Positions 7,844 to 17,379 of a stretch of DNA of 64,000 nucleotides are shown here, in pieces. The notes below the pieces were generated by a model. That model was not told where the DNA came from and did no database searches. It worked only from the letters and a program-made list of their open reading frames with translations. The position numbers were made by a program, and so were the translations under genes. This DNA comes from Burkholderia ubonensis. Its GTDB lineage: Bacteria > Pseudomonadota > Gammaproteobacteria > Burkholderiales > Burkholderiaceae. The stretch spans positions 2,108,001 through 2,172,000 of the forward strand of contig NZ_CP013422.1 in NCBI RefSeq assembly GCF_001718695.1. Reading direction: 5' to 3'. How positions within the stretch are numbered: the first letter of the stretch is position 1; every line of letters begins with the position of its first letter.

Positions 7844-9031
7844 TCAGCGCTCCACCGGCGCCTGCACGCGCGCCTTCCACTGCCCGCCCTTGCCGCGCCA
7901 GTAGCGCCATGCGGACGCGAACGTCGCGCCGACGTAGAACGCCGCGACGAGCGGCAGCGCGGGCGCCCACCACGGCGAGCGCCGGTAGTAGCGCAGCATC
8001 GGCGCATAGGCGGTGCACATCGACGCCCACGCGAGCCAGGCCGGCCATGCGCGCGCGCCGTAGGCCAACGCCGCGACGGGCGGCACGAGGTAGATGATCG
8101 TCATGCCGAGCAGCGTGCCGGCCAGCAGCCACGGCGAATAGTGGAGCTGCGTGAACGCGGTGCGCGCGATCATGTTCCAGATGTCGCGCCAGCTGTCGTA
8201 CGGACGCAGCGACACGCTGCGCTCGGCGAGATCGAGCCGGATCGGATGGCGGCCGCCGCCGCGATGCTTGATCTGCGCGGCGAGGCTGCAGTCGTCGATC
8301 AGCGCGTTGCGGATCGACTCGATGCCGCCCGCCTCCTCGAGCGCCGTGCGCTTCACCAGCATGCAGCCGCCGGCGGCGCCGGCCGTCTTGTTGCGCGGAT
8401 CGTTGATCCACGAGAACGGGTAGAGCTTCGCGAAGAAGAACACGAACGCCGGGATCAGCGCCTTTTCCCAGAACGAATCGCAGCGCAGCCGCACCATCAG
8501 CGACACCAGGTCGCGATGCTCGGCCTGCGCACGCGTGACGAGCTGCGCGACGGCGTCCGGCGGATGGCCGATGTCGGCGTCGGTCAGCAGCAGGTAGTCG
8601 GCCGGCAGGCCGAGCGCGCCGACCGCCGCGATCCCCTGCGACTGCGCCCACACCTTGCCCGACCAGCCGGCCGGCAGCGGCTTCGCGGCGAGCACGGTCA
8701 GGCGGTCGGCGCGGTTGATCGCGAGCGCCGCCGCGCGGGCCGCGTCGGCGGTGCCGTCGTCGCTGTGGTCGTCGACGATGATCAGGTGGAACGCGCCGGG
8801 ATAGTCCTGCTCGAGCAGCGAGGTCGCCGCGCGGGCGATCACGTCGGCTTCGTTGCGCGCCGGCACGACCGCGACGACGGCCGGCCAGCCGGCCTCGGCC
8901 GCCGCGCCGCGCGCGGCGGGCGGCAGCGGCCGCGCCGGCTGCGCGCGCCAGAAGCCGCCGCGCGCGGCGAGCAGGACGATCCAGATCAGCAGCGACAGGC
9001 AGGACAGCAGGAACACGATCGCCAGCATCAT
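7844..9031 (-). CDS. hpnB: Hopanoid-associated glycosyltransferase HpnB
   Basis: This 395-residue GT2-family glycosyltransferase has an N-terminal membrane anchor (MMLAIVFLLSCLSLLIW), a GT-A domain with VPARNEADVI and the metal-binding region IIVDDHSDDGT, the TDADIGH acceptor motif, and C-terminal hydrophobic helices. HpnB proteins are encoded in hopanoid loci and are thought to glycosylate hopanoids at the cytoplasmic face. The start at 9031 is preceded by gggagg at a 7-base spacing. A longer in-frame extension to 9139 is Arg-rich and unlikely to be translated. It is convergent with the Ala-rich gene and divergent from ispH. Confidence 0.9.
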   Translation of the reverse strand: MMLAIVFLLSCLSLLIWIVLLAARGGFWRAQPARPLPPAARGAAAEAGWPAVVAVVPARNEADVIARAATSLLEQDYPGAFHLIIVDDHSDDGTADAARAAALAINRADRLTVLAAKPLPAGWSGKVWAQSQGIAAVGALGLPADYLLLTDADIGHPPDAVAQLVTRAQAEHRDLVSLMVRLRCDSFWEKALIPAFVFFFAKLYPFSWINDPRNKTAGAAGGCMLVKRTALEEAGGIESIRNALIDDCSLAAQIKHRGGGRHPIRLDLAERSVSLRPYDSWRDIWNMIARTAFTQLHYSPWLLAGTLLGMTIIYLVPPVAALAYGARAWPAWLAWASMCTAYAPMLRYYRRSPWWAPALPLVAAFYVGATFASAWRYWRGKGGQWKARVQAPVER

Positions 9032-9467
9032 CGGCGCGCCTCCCGGTGGGCGCCGCCTGCGGCGGAGCCGGACGCGGCAATCAGGGTCGGATTTAAAACG
9101 CCGAAGGCGGCGCGTGCGGCCTGCGGCGCCGCAGGGCAATACTCGTAGGAATCGACGGTCATCGAGGGGGGCCTTGAAATGTGCTCGACGTCAGGCAACC
9201 GAAAGGAAGCCTGCGAAACCGCCTAGTTTACTGGGTTCCGCGCCGGCGGGCGCCGACACGGCCGTCCCACGCCTGCAACGCGATTGCAACACGTTCGAAA
9301 CAGCACCAGAGCAAGGACCTGCCGATAGAGTTAAAATGCGCGATTAATTCGGGGTGCCGGGCCCTGGCCTGCCGGGTCGTTCCTGCATTCATAACATCAA
9401 GTCGGGACGATCGAGCTGGCATGCCGGCTCCCTCGAACCCCGCGTCTGTCGTCGGAGTTCGCTCAAT
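9032..9467. other. Intergenic region between divergent hpnB and ispH
   Basis: A 436-base non-coding stretch that must hold the promoters of both divergent genes. It is less GC-rich near 9300-9345 (gagttaaaatgcgcgattaa), the most promoter-like segment. No gene with a ribosome site is seen. Confidence 0.4.
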
Positions 9468-10409
9468 ATGCGAGTCATCCTTGCCCAGCCCCGCGGCTTT
9501 TGTGCGGGGGTTGTCCGCGCGATCGAGATCGTCGATCGCGCGCTGCAACAGCACGGCGCGCCGGTTTATGTGCGTCATGAAATCGTCCATAACCGGCACG
9601 TTGTCGAAAATCTGCGTAATAAAGGGGCGCGATTCGTTGAGGAACTCGACGAGGTGCCTCATGGCGCTGTCGCGATCTTCAGCGCGCACGGTGTCGCCCA
9701 GACGGTCGAGCGCGACGCGGAAACGCGCGGGCTCGACGTGCTCGACGCGACCTGCCCGCTCGTCACGAAAGTGCACGTGCAGGGCCGCCAGTACGTCGCG
9801 GCGGGCCGCCGGCTGATCCTGATCGGCCACGCGGGCCATCCGGAAGTCGAAGGCACGATCGGCCAGATCCCGGGCGAGGTCACGCTCGTCCAGAGCGAGG
9901 CCGAGGTCGACACGCTGACGCTGCCGGTCGACACGCCGGTCGCGTACGTCACGCAGACGACGCTGTCGGTCGACGACACGCGCGGCATCATCGAGGCGCT
10001 GCAACGCCGCTTCACCGACATCGTCGGGCCGGACACGCGCGACATCTGCTACGCGACGCAGAACCGCCAGGCGGCGGTGCGCGAGCTGAGCGCGCAGGTC
10101 GACGTGCTGCTCGTCGTCGGCGCGACGAACAGCTCGAACTCGAACCGGCTGCGCGAGATCGGCACCGAAAGCGGCGTGCCGAGCTATCTCGTCGCCGACG
10201 GCTCGGAAGTGAAGGCCGAATGGTTCGCCGGCGCGCAGACGGTGGGGCTCACCGCCGGCGCGTCGGCGCCCGAAGAGATGGTCGAGGATGTAATCGGCGC
10301 GCTGCGCGCGCTGGGGCCCGTCGAGGTCACGACGATGGCGGGCCGTGAAGAAAAAGTCGAATTCAAGTTGCCGGCGAAGCTCACGCAAGCTGTCGCCCGC
10401 GAAGTTTAA
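9468..10409 (+). CDS. ispH: 4-hydroxy-3-methylbut-2-enyl diphosphate reductase (IspH/LytB)
   Basis: This 313-residue [4Fe-4S] enzyme performs the last step of the MEP pathway, reducing HMBPP to IPP and DMAPP. The three cluster cysteines are visible: Cys12 (RGFCAG), Cys96 (ATCPLV) and Cys194 (DICYATQ). The HMBPP-binding histidines lie in EIVHN, SAHGV and GHAGH. Start at 9468 gives the canonical N-terminus [14 protein letters not shown] and follows ggag; a frame extending to 9354 is rejected. It lies 12 bases before hpnH, so it probably supplies isoprenoid precursors to hopanoid synthesis and is likely an additional copy beside a housekeeping ispH elsewhere. Confidence 0.96.
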   Translation: MRVILAQPRGFCAGVVRAIEIVDRALQQHGAPVYVRHEIVHNRHVVENLRNKGARFVEELDEVPHGAVAIFSAHGVAQTVERDAETRGLDVLDATCPLVTKVHVQGRQYVAAGRRLILIGHAGHPEVEGTIGQIPGEVTLVQSEAEVDTLTLPVDTPVAYVTQTTLSVDDTRGIIEALQRRFTDIVGPDTRDICYATQNRQAAVRELSAQVDVLLVVGATNSSNSNRLREIGTESGVPSYLVADGSEVKAEWFAGAQTVGLTAGASAPEEMVEDVIGALRALGPVEVTTMAGREEKVEFKLPAKLTQAVAREV

Positions 10410-10421
10410 GGAGGACAACTC

Positions 10422-11582
10422 TTGTCTATTCCGCTGCTCCAGCAAGTCCGCGTCGGCGCATACATCATGCGCCAACACCTGTCCGGCAACAAACGCTATC
10501 CGCTCGCGCTGATGCTCGAGCCGCTGTTCCGTTGCAACCTCGCCTGTAACGGCTGCGGCAAGATCGACTATCCGGACCCGATCCTGAACCAGCGCCTGTC
10601 GGTCGAGGAATGCCTGCAGGCCGTCGACGAGTGTGGCGCGCCCATCGTGTCGATCGCCGGCGGCGAGCCGCTGCTCCACAAGGAGATGCCGGAGATCGTC
10701 AAGGGCATCATGAAGCGCAAGAAGTTCGTGTACCTGTGCACGAACGCACTGCTGATGGAAAAGAAGATGGACGACTACCAGCCGAATCCGTACTTCGTCT
10801 GGTCGGTCCACCTCGACGGCGACAAGGCCATGCACGATCATTCCGTGTCGCAGGAAGGCGTGTACGACAAGGCGGTCGCGGCGATCAAGGAAGCGAAGCG
10901 CCGCGGCTTCCGCGTGAACATCAACTGCACGCTGTTCAACGATGCGGTCCCCGAGCGCGTCGCGAAGTTCTTCGATACGCTGAAGCCGATCGGCGTCGAC
11001 GGCATCACCGTGTCGCCGGGCTATGCGTACGAGCGCGCGCCGGACCAGCAGCACTTCCTGAACCGCGACAAGACGAAGAACCTGTTCCGCGAAATCCTGA
11101 AGCGCGGCGAAGGCGGCAAGCGCTGGTCGTTCAGCCAGTCGTCGCTGTTCCTCGACTTCCTGGCCGGCAACCAGACCTACAAGTGCACGCCGTGGGGCAA
11201 CCCGGCGCGCACCGTGTTCGGCTGGCAGAAGCCGTGCTATCTGGTCGGCGAAGGTTACGTGAAGACCTTCAAGGAGCTGATGGAAGACACGAACTGGGAC
11301 AACTACGGCGTCGGCAACTACGAGAAGTGCGCGGACTGCATGGTCCACTGCGGCTTCGAGGCGACCGCCGTGATGGACACGATCGCGCATCCGCTGAAGG
11401 CGTTCGCCGTGAGCCGGAAGGGCATCAAGACCGAAGGCGCGTTCGCACCGGACATTCCGATCGACAAGCAGCGTCCGGCCGAGTACGTGTTCTCGCGCCA
11501 CGTCGAGATCAAGCTCGAGGAAATCCAGCGCGCCGGCAAGGGCAAGCTGCAGAAGCCGGCGAAGCCGGCAACGGCGGCCTGA
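10422..11582 (+). CDS. hpnH: Hopanoid radical SAM protein HpnH
   Basis: This 386-residue radical SAM enzyme adds adenosine to the hopene side chain, forming adenosylhopane in extended-hopanoid synthesis. The cluster motif CNLACNGC gives Cys38, Cys42 and Cys45 (CxxxCxxC), followed by the SAM-binding GGEP near residue 85. Cysteines in the C-terminal CADCMVHCGF segment are typical of the family. It starts at a TTG codon (10422) with a strong ribosome site (aaggaggac), directly after ispH. The operon ends at the terminator at 11629-11668. Confidence 0.95.
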   Translation: MSIPLLQQVRVGAYIMRQHLSGNKRYPLALMLEPLFRCNLACNGCGKIDYPDPILNQRLSVEECLQAVDECGAPIVSIAGGEPLLHKEMPEIVKGIMKRKKFVYLCTNALLMEKKMDDYQPNPYFVWSVHLDGDKAMHDHSVSQEGVYDKAVAAIKEAKRRGFRVNINCTLFNDAVPERVAKFFDTLKPIGVDGITVSPGYAYERAPDQQHFLNRDKTKNLFREILKRGEGGKRWSFSQSSLFLDFLAGNQTYKCTPWGNPARTVFGWQKPCYLVGEGYVKTFKELMEDTNWDNYGVGNYEKCADCMVHCGFEATAVMDTIAHPLKAFAVSRKGIKTEGAFAPDIPIDKQRPAEYVFSRHVEIKLEEIQRAGKGKLQKPAKPATAA

Positions 11583-11628
11583 CGAGCGGCTCGCAACGAC
11601 GCGGGCCCGGCCCGCATCGCCCGCACGA

Positions 11629-11668
11629 CGAGGGCGCCCCGGATTGCTCCGGGGCGCCCTCGTTTTTT
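11629..11668 (+). terminator. Strong rho-independent terminator after hpnH
   Basis: Perfect 14-bp GC-rich inverted repeat (arms 11629-11642 and 11649-11662) with a 6-base loop and six T residues. It ends the ispH-hpnH transcript. Confidence 0.93.
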
Positions 11669-11803
11669 GCATGCTCGCGGCGGCGACGCGCCGCTGCGGC
11701 ACATCACGCTGGCGGCAGCGCCGGCCCGTGCGCCGCGGCGCACGGCGGGCCACTGAATGGCGGTGGGTGCTGAGCGCTCGCCGCACACCGCGCACCGCGC
11801 GCG

Positions 11804-12181
11804 TCAGAACGTGTTCTCGCCCTTCAGGTAGTACGCGGTCTTCACGAAGAACGCCTGCACCGGATGGCCGCTGCGCGCGGCGCTGGCGGCGCGCGCTTCC
11901 ATCGCCATCTTCTCTTCGCGCGAGCGGTCGGGCACCGGGTTCTTCACGCGTTCGAGCGCGCGCTGCATCGCCTGCGGATAGTTCTGGTTGCCGGCCATCG
12001 TTGCCGAAAAGCCAGCGCGCGCCATCTGCTGCAATTGCACGTCGGTCTCGGCACGCGCCGCAGACCACGTCAGCGGCACGACGTTCGGCTGCCACGCGGT
12101 GTTGACGGATTGAGCAAAGCTCGCGGCCGGCACCGCGGCAAGCGTGACGGACAGAGCAGCAAGGGAAACGAGGGATCGCAT
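11804..12181 (-). CDS. Small exported protein, unknown function
   Basis: A 125-residue protein with a clear signal peptide (basic start, hydrophobic core, cleavage after AASFA). The mature part is Gln/Ala-rich and ends in GHPVQAFFVKTAYYLKGENTF. It resembles the loosely defined class of small Burkholderia exported proteins (DUF4148-like), but the DUF4148 core seen at 47358-47702 is not obvious here. Start at 12181 has a good ribosome site (ggaggccaat). Monocistronic. Confidence 0.7.
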   Translation of the reverse strand: MRSLVSLAALSVTLAAVPAASFAQSVNTAWQPNVVPLTWSAARAETDVQLQQMARAGFSATMAGNQNYPQAMQRALERVKNPVPDRSREEKMAMEARAASAARSGHPVQAFFVKTAYYLKGENTF

Positions 12182-12670
12182 ATTGGCCTCCAGATGGTTG
12201 CGTACGCATCGATCATCGGTGTCGATGCGGCCCGATAATCGTATTGCGCACGGCCGTGCGCTTGAATAGCCGATTTCGCAATGGACATTTTCGGCGGCGA
12301 AATCGAAGCGCGCGCCACGCCGCTTACCGCTGCCGCCCGGCCCTCATTTCCTTAATGCGTTCAATGACATGATCGCGTCTTCGCGGAACTGCGAACCGGC
12401 GCGCAGAGCGCTCTTGCAGTTTCCGAAACGATCTATTGCGGTGGAGATTGCCTCCGCCGGTGGGCCGGTGCGGTATGCGGCGGCGCGATGCCGGATGCAC
12501 CGGCACGCCCGCGCAACGCCTCAGCGAGCGAACGCGCCGCGTCTGATGCGCGACAATCTTCCGGGCCGAATCGGCGCGCGGTGACGATACCCGCGCGTCG
12601 AGGTCGCGCGATAATTGCGCACCGGTCGCATCCCGCAACCTCTGCGCGCATTCATTTCCCGAGCACTACC
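12182..12670. other. Intergenic region with two perfect inverted repeats
   Basis: No convincing gene in 489 bases. Two structures stand out: the 16-bp perfect palindrome gcgcacggccgtgcgc (12246-12261), and a 9-bp inverted repeat cgatttcgc (12271-12279) / gcgaaatcg (12297-12305). They may be operators or a small structured transcript upstream of the exported-protein gene. Confidence 0.45.
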
Positions 12671-13024
12671 ATGGCCATCATCGACCCCGCCGCCATCGAC
12701 AGCTGGCACGCGCACGTCTACTTCGACGCCGCGAACCGCGACGCCGCGTGGGCGCTGCGCGCCGTCATCGACGAGCGGTTCGGCGCGAGCGTCGAGCTCG
12801 GCCGCTTTCATGAACGTCTCGTCGGGCCGCATCCGGCCTGGTCGTACCAGATCGCGTTCGCCGCCGCGCACTTCACCGACATCGTGCCGTGGCTCGTGCT
12901 GAATCACGGCAAGCTCGACATCCTGCTACACCCGAACACCGACGACGAACTGCGCGACCATCGCGACAGCGCGGTGTGGATCGGCCACTCGCATTCGCTG
13001 AACCTCGAAGCGCTGGCCGGCTGA
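12671..13024 (+). CDS. DOPA 4,5-dioxygenase family protein
   Basis: A 117-residue single-domain protein matching the DOPA 4,5-dioxygenase-like family: N-terminal SWHAHVYFD, central GPHPAWSYQIAF, the WLVLNHGKLDILLHPNT metal-site region and the closing HRDSAVWIG. Fungal and plant relatives cleave DOPA extradiol; the bacterial substrate is unknown. The conserved histidines are all present. The start at 12671 lacks a strong Shine-Dalgarno, but the conserved N-terminus begins here. Confidence 0.88.
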   Translation: MAIIDPAAIDSWHAHVYFDAANRDAAWALRAVIDERFGASVELGRFHERLVGPHPAWSYQIAFAAAHFTDIVPWLVLNHGKLDILLHPNTDDELRDHRDSAVWIGHSHSLNLEALAG

Positions 13025-13117
13025 GCGCGGCGCATCGACGTTTCGGCTCGCGGTGAAACATCCGGCGGCGGCGGATCGGTACAGTCGCGTCGTTATCCAC
13101 ACCTGAAGCAGCCCGCG

Positions 13118-13549
13118 ATGACCGATACCGATACCCACGCGCAGCGCATCCATCACGACTGGCACGCCGCCGTCGTCGCGCGCGACCTCGACGCGCTGAT
13201 GGCGCTGTATGCGCCCGACGCGATACTCGAAACGCCGCTGATCGTCGTCACGCTGCCCGAGCACGGGTCAGGCGTGCTCCACGGCAAGACGGCGATCGCC
13301 GCATTCTTCGCGGCCGGCCTGCGCGATCCGCGAAGCCGGCTTGGACGCTGGTACCGCACGGGCCAGTTCTTTTCGAACGGACGCCAACTGATCTGGGAAT
13401 ATCCGCGCGCCACGCCGGACGGCGATCAGGTCGATCTCGTCGAAGTGATGGACCTGCGCGACGAGCTGATCGCGCATCATCGCGTCTACTGGGGCTGGGC
13501 CGGGTTCAACGCGCTGCGCAGCGCGGCGCCGGCGGACGGGCGCGCGTGA
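13118..13549 (+). CDS. SnoaL/NTF2-like protein
   Basis: A 143-residue cone-fold protein of the nuclear-transport-factor-2 superfamily: helix DWHAAVVARDLDALMALYAPDA, then LHGKTAIAAFFAAGL and a beta-rich C-terminal half. Members range from polyketide cyclases to non-enzymatic binding proteins, so no reaction can be assigned. It is 93 bases downstream of the dioxygenase-like gene and may be co-transcribed with it. Confidence 0.75.
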   Translation: MTDTDTHAQRIHHDWHAAVVARDLDALMALYAPDAILETPLIVVTLPEHGSGVLHGKTAIAAFFAAGLRDPRSRLGRWYRTGQFFSNGRQLIWEYPRATPDGDQVDLVEVMDLRDELIAHHRVYWGWAGFNALRSAAPADGRA

Positions 13550-13570
13550 CGCACGCCGTCCCGGTCGCGC

Positions 13571-14191
13571 TCACGCGACGTACAACGCAATGCTGACGAA
13601 CTGGCACAGGCTGCCGGCCAGAACGAACAGGTGCCAGATGCCATGCCCGTGGCGGATGCGCTCGTCGTTGATGAAAAAGTAGATGCCGGCGCTGTAGATG
13701 ACGCCGCCCGCCACGAGCCACGCGGTGCCCACCGGCGGCAGAGCATGAATCAACGGGCGGATGGCGACGAGCGCAAGCCAGCCCATCAGCACGTACAGCA
13801 CCATCGACACGGCGCGGGTGCGTCGCCCGAGAGTAAGCTCCTGCACGATGCCGAACGCGGCCAGCCCCCAGCTCACGCCGAACAGCGACCAGCCCCACGG
13901 CCCGCGCAACGTGACGAGGGTGAACGGCGTATAGCTGCCGGCAATCAGCAGGTAGATCGCCGAATGGTCGCATTTCTGCAGAATGGCTTTCAGGCGCGGC
14001 TTGCGCACGCTGTGGTAAAGCGTCGAGATCGCATAGAGCACGCAGAGCATCGCGCCGTAGACGCTGAAACTCACCACCTTGTAAGCGTCGCCCTGGAGCG
14101 CGCCCATCGTCACCAGTGTTGCCAGCCCCGCCATCGATAGCACCGCGCCGACGAGATGGGTAATGCTGTTGAAACGCTCACCGGCATGCAC
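13571..14191 (-). CDS. Hemolysin III / TrhA-type PAQR membrane protein
   Basis: A 206-residue inner-membrane protein with seven hydrophobic helices. PAQR/hemolysin III motifs are present: GERFNSITHLVGA at the N-terminus, YAISTLYHS, KCDHSAIYLLIAGSYTPF and the C-terminal HGHGIWHLFVLAGS, which supply the Ser/Asp/His metal-site residues. Bacterial members are linked to membrane-fluidity homeostasis rather than haemolysis. It is convergent with the SnoaL-like gene. Confidence 0.9.
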   Translation of the reverse strand: MHAGERFNSITHLVGAVLSMAGLATLVTMGALQGDAYKVVSFSVYGAMLCVLYAISTLYHSVRKPRLKAILQKCDHSAIYLLIAGSYTPFTLVTLRGPWGWSLFGVSWGLAAFGIVQELTLGRRTRAVSMVLYVLMGWLALVAIRPLIHALPPVGTAWLVAGGVIYSAGIYFFINDERIRHGHGIWHLFVLAGSLCQFVSIALYVA

Positions 14192-14305
14192 GACGGATTC
14201 TCCTGCGCGGATTCATCGGAAAAGGCGGAGCCCTATGATACCGGCCGGCCGCGCGCGCGGCGCCGAACGCGGTCAAACGACGCGGTACGCGCGCGCCGTC
14301 CGCAC

Positions 14306-14341
14306 AAAGAAAAAGCGCCGCGAATCGCTTCGCGGCGCTTT
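14306..14341 (-). terminator. Rho-independent terminator of the cstA operon
   Basis: Perfect 13-bp inverted repeat (14312-14324 / 14329-14341) with a 4-base loop; on the minus strand it is followed by TTTTTCTTTG. It lies about 45 bases after the stop of the YbdD-like gene. Confidence 0.9.
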
Positions 14342-14386
14342 CGGATCCGTCCACGGACCGCTACCGGCCGGCTGCGCCGGCCCGGT

Positions 14387-14593
14387 TCAGCAACACTTCC
14401 CTGCCCCGGACCCGTATCGCGCGTTCTGACGTTCGCGGAAAAATTCCTCGTACGTCATCGGCTCGCGGTCCGGATGGGTGTCGCGCATGTGCGCGACGTA
14501 GGTGTCGTAGTCGGGCAGGCCGACCATCAGCCGCAACGCCTGCCCCAGGTAGCGGCCCGCGCTGCGCAGATCACTGCCGAGATCGGAGAACAT
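14387..14593 (-). CDS. YbdD/YjiX-family small protein
   Basis: A 68-residue protein with the family signature [21 protein letters not shown] followed by [22 protein letters not shown]. These small proteins are encoded immediately after CstA/BtsT pyruvate carriers and are thought to be needed for, or to modulate, transport. It lies 12 bases downstream of cstA and upstream of a terminator, so it is the last gene of that operon. Confidence 0.92.
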   Translation of the reverse strand: MFSDLGSDLRSAGRYLGQALRLMVGLPDYDTYVAHMRDTHPDREPMTYEEFFRERQNARYGSGAGKCC

Positions 14594-14605
14594 CGCGGCT
14601 GCTCC

Positions 14606-16684
14606 TCAGCGTCCGCTGCCGAGCGCCTGCGCCGCCGGCATCGCCTCGTACGGCGTCTCGCGCACGGTCGGCTTCGCTTCGCTGCGCGCGCGCCGGATCG
14701 CGAGCACGCCGTACACCGCGATGCTCACCACGACGAGAATGAACAGCCCCGCGAGCGCGGCGTCGATGTAGTCGTTGACGATGATCCGCTTCATCTGCGC
14801 GATCGACTTCGCCGGCGCCAGCACCTTGCCTTCGTCCACGGCCGCCTGCAGCTTCGCGGCATGCGCGAGGAAGCTCACCTTCGGGTTCGCATCGAACACC
14901 TTCTGCCAGCCGGCCGTCAGCGTGCAGATCAGCAGCCATACGGTCGGCACGAGCGTGACCCACGCGAAGCGCTCGCGCTTCATCTTGAACAGCACGACGG
15001 TGCCGAGCACCAGCGCGATCGCCGCGAGCATCTGGTTCGAGATGCCGAACAGCGGCCACAGCGTGTTGATGCCGCCGAGCGGATCGACCACGCCCTGATA
15101 CAGGAAGTAGCCCCATGCGGCGACACACAGCGCGGTCGCGATCAGGTTCGCCGGCAGCGATTCGGTGCGCTTGAGCGCCGGGTGGAACGTGCCGAGCAGG
15201 TCCTGCAGCATGAAGCGGCCCGCGCGCGTGCCCGCGTCGACGGCCGTCAGGATGAACAGCGCTTCGAACAGGATCGCGAAGTGATACCAGAACGCCATCA
15301 TCGCCTCGCCGCCGATCACCTGGTGCAGGATGTGCGCCATGCCGACCGCCAGCGTCGGCGCGCCGCCCGCGCGCGCGATGATCGTCGTCTCGCCGACGGC
15401 CTTCGCGGTTTGCGTGAGCATGTCCGGCGTCAGCATGAAGCCCCATTGCGTGACGGTGTTCGCGACCGCTTCCGGCGTCGTGCCGAGCACGGCGGCCGGC
15501 GCGTTCATCGCGAAGTAGATGCCCGGCTCGATCACGCACGCGGCGACGAGCGCCATGATCGCGACGAACGATTCCATCAGCATCGCGCCGTAGCCGATGA
15601 AGCGCGCGTTGGTTTCGTTGTCGAGCAGCTTCGGCGTCGTGCCCGACGAGATCAGCGCGTGGAAGCCCGACACCGCGCCGCACGCGATCGTGATGAACAG
15701 GAACGGGAACAGGTTGCCCGACCACACCGGGCCGGTGCCGTCGACGAACTTCGTCAGCGCGGGCATCTTCAGTTCCGGTGCGACGATCAGGATGCCGATT
15801 GCGAGACCGACGATCGTGCCGATCTTCAGGAACGTCGACAGGTAGTCGCGCGGGGCAAGCAGCAGCCACACCGGCAGCACCGACGCGACGAAGCCGTAGC
15901 CGATCAGGATCCACGTGAGCTGCGTGCCGCTGAACGTGAACCATGCGGCGAGCGTCGGCGAAGCGCTCACGTTCTGGCCGAACGAAATCGCCGCCATCAG
16001 CCCGACGAAGCCGATGATCGACACTTCGCCGATGCGGCCCGGACGGATGTAGCGCGTGTAGACGCCCATGAACAGCGCGATCGGAATCGTCGCGGCGACG
16101 GTGAACGTGCCCCACGGCGAGTTGGTCAGCGCCTTCACGACGATCAGCGCGAGCACCGCGAGGATGATCACCATGATCAGGAACGCGCCGAACAGCGCGA
16201 TCACGCCCGGCACGGTGCCGAGCTCCATCTTGACGAGATCGCCGAGCGAGCGGCCGTCGCGGCGCGTCGAGATGAACAGCACGATGAAGTCCTGCACCGC
16301 GCCCGCGAACACGACGCCCGCCAGAATCCACAGCATGCCGGGCGTGTAGCCCATCTGCGCGGCGAGCACCGGCCCGACGAGCGGCCCGGCGCCGGCGATC
16401 GCGGCGAAGTGATGGCCGAACAGCACGTACTTGTTGGTCGGCACGTAGTCGAGGCCGTCGTTGTGCCGGACGGCCGGCGTCATCCGCAGCCCGTCGAGCT
16501 GCATGACCTTGCTGGCGATGAAGCGGCTGTAGAAGCGATACGCGATCAGATACACGCAGACTGCGGCGATCACGATCCAGAGGGCGCTGACCCGCTCGCC
16601 GTGCGCGAGCGCGATGGTGCCGAACGCGAACGCGCCCAATAGCGCGACCGCAATCCAGATCAGGGTGCTGGAAGCCCGATTCAT
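14606..16684 (-). CDS. cstA: Carbon starvation protein CstA / pyruvate transporter
   Basis: This 692-residue polytopic protein of the CstA family imports pyruvate and possibly peptides during carbon starvation. Characteristic segments include NDGLDYVPTNKYVLFGHHFAAIAGAGPLVGP (residues about 75-105), the helices around GFHALISSGTTPK, and the C-terminal GLFILVVVSIAVYGV. Start at 16684 has the ribosome site gacgagga and gives the usual length; an in-frame extension to 16771 is Arg-rich. It forms an operon with the YbdD-like gene. Confidence 0.95.
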   Translation of the reverse strand: MNRASSTLIWIAVALLGAFAFGTIALAHGERVSALWIVIAAVCVYLIAYRFYSRFIASKVMQLDGLRMTPAVRHNDGLDYVPTNKYVLFGHHFAAIAGAGPLVGPVLAAQMGYTPGMLWILAGVVFAGAVQDFIVLFISTRRDGRSLGDLVKMELGTVPGVIALFGAFLIMVIILAVLALIVVKALTNSPWGTFTVAATIPIALFMGVYTRYIRPGRIGEVSIIGFVGLMAAISFGQNVSASPTLAAWFTFSGTQLTWILIGYGFVASVLPVWLLLAPRDYLSTFLKIGTIVGLAIGILIVAPELKMPALTKFVDGTGPVWSGNLFPFLFITIACGAVSGFHALISSGTTPKLLDNETNARFIGYGAMLMESFVAIMALVAACVIEPGIYFAMNAPAAVLGTTPEAVANTVTQWGFMLTPDMLTQTAKAVGETTIIARAGGAPTLAVGMAHILHQVIGGEAMMAFWYHFAILFEALFILTAVDAGTRAGRFMLQDLLGTFHPALKRTESLPANLIATALCVAAWGYFLYQGVVDPLGGINTLWPLFGISNQMLAAIALVLGTVVLFKMKRERFAWVTLVPTVWLLICTLTAGWQKVFDANPKVSFLAHAAKLQAAVDEGKVLAPAKSIAQMKRIIVNDYIDAALAGLFILVVVSIAVYGVLAIRRARSEAKPTVRETPYEAMPAAQALGSGR

Positions 16685-16950
16685 GGCGGTTCCTCGTCTC
16701 CTATGTGGTTTTAAGTGGATTCGGCGAGAGGTGTGACCGAACCCGCGTGACGTCGATGCGTCGCCGCGCACTGTTGTGCGGCGGTGGTCGGTAGTATTCC
16801 GTGCAAGGGGAAGGCGTACAAGCGCACAACTACGTATGCATGGCTACGTAGAATTACGTAGACGCCAGCGGATGCGCGCTGGGCCGACGCGCGCGGCGAC
16901 ATCGCGCGCGCTCGGCCCGGCCCGGCACGTTGCGTACCGGGCGCGGAGGG

Positions 16951-17379
16951 TTAGTGCTTCTCGTCGACCTTGCGCGGCTTCGGCGGCGACGGCACCTTCG
17001 TGTACTGGAATGCCGGCGTGGCCTTCAGCGCGGCCTTCGTCGCGCCCGGCAGATAGATGTTGCCGTTGCGCACGTCGAGCGATGCGATCGGCACCGCGAC
17101 GTCATGCGCGGCAACGCCGAGGAAGCCGCCGGCCGACACGATTGCCGCCGACACCGAGCCGTCCGGTGCGACGATCAGGTCGCGCACCGTGCCGACCTTC
17201 TGGTTCGCGTCGTTGTACACGGTCTTGCCGAGCACGCTTTTCTTCACGCTCCAGCCTTCGAGCAGCGCCTGCGATTGCTCGACGGTGACGCTGAGCGGCT
17301 GCGAGCCGGCGATCTGCGCGTGGGCGCTGACGCTGGACGCGAGGACGGTTGCTGCGATGAGGATTTTATAGAACTTCAT
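16951..17379 (-). CDS. Exported PRC-barrel domain protein
   Basis: A 142-residue protein with a signal peptide (MKFYKILIAATVLASSVSAHA) and a PRC-barrel fold, recognisable from SVLGKTVYNDANQKVGTVRDLIVAPDGSV and the following VGGFLG-like strand. PRC-barrels bind proteins or ligands in many settings; here it is periplasmic. The tail is basic and Pro/Lys-rich. Start at 17379 chosen because it begins the signal peptide. Confidence 0.85.
   Translation of the reverse strand: MKFYKILIAATVLASSVSAHAQIAGSQPLSVTVEQSQALLEGWSVKKSVLGKTVYNDANQKVGTVRDLIVAPDGSVSAAIVSAGGFLGVAAHDVAVPIASLDVRNGNIYLPGATKAALKATPAFQYTKVPSPPKPRKVDEKH

Noticed and set aside
9354..9467. Upstream GTG start for ispH
   Set aside because: The extra 38 residues precede the invariant [14 protein letters not shown] start and have no homology; a better ribosome site is at 9453.
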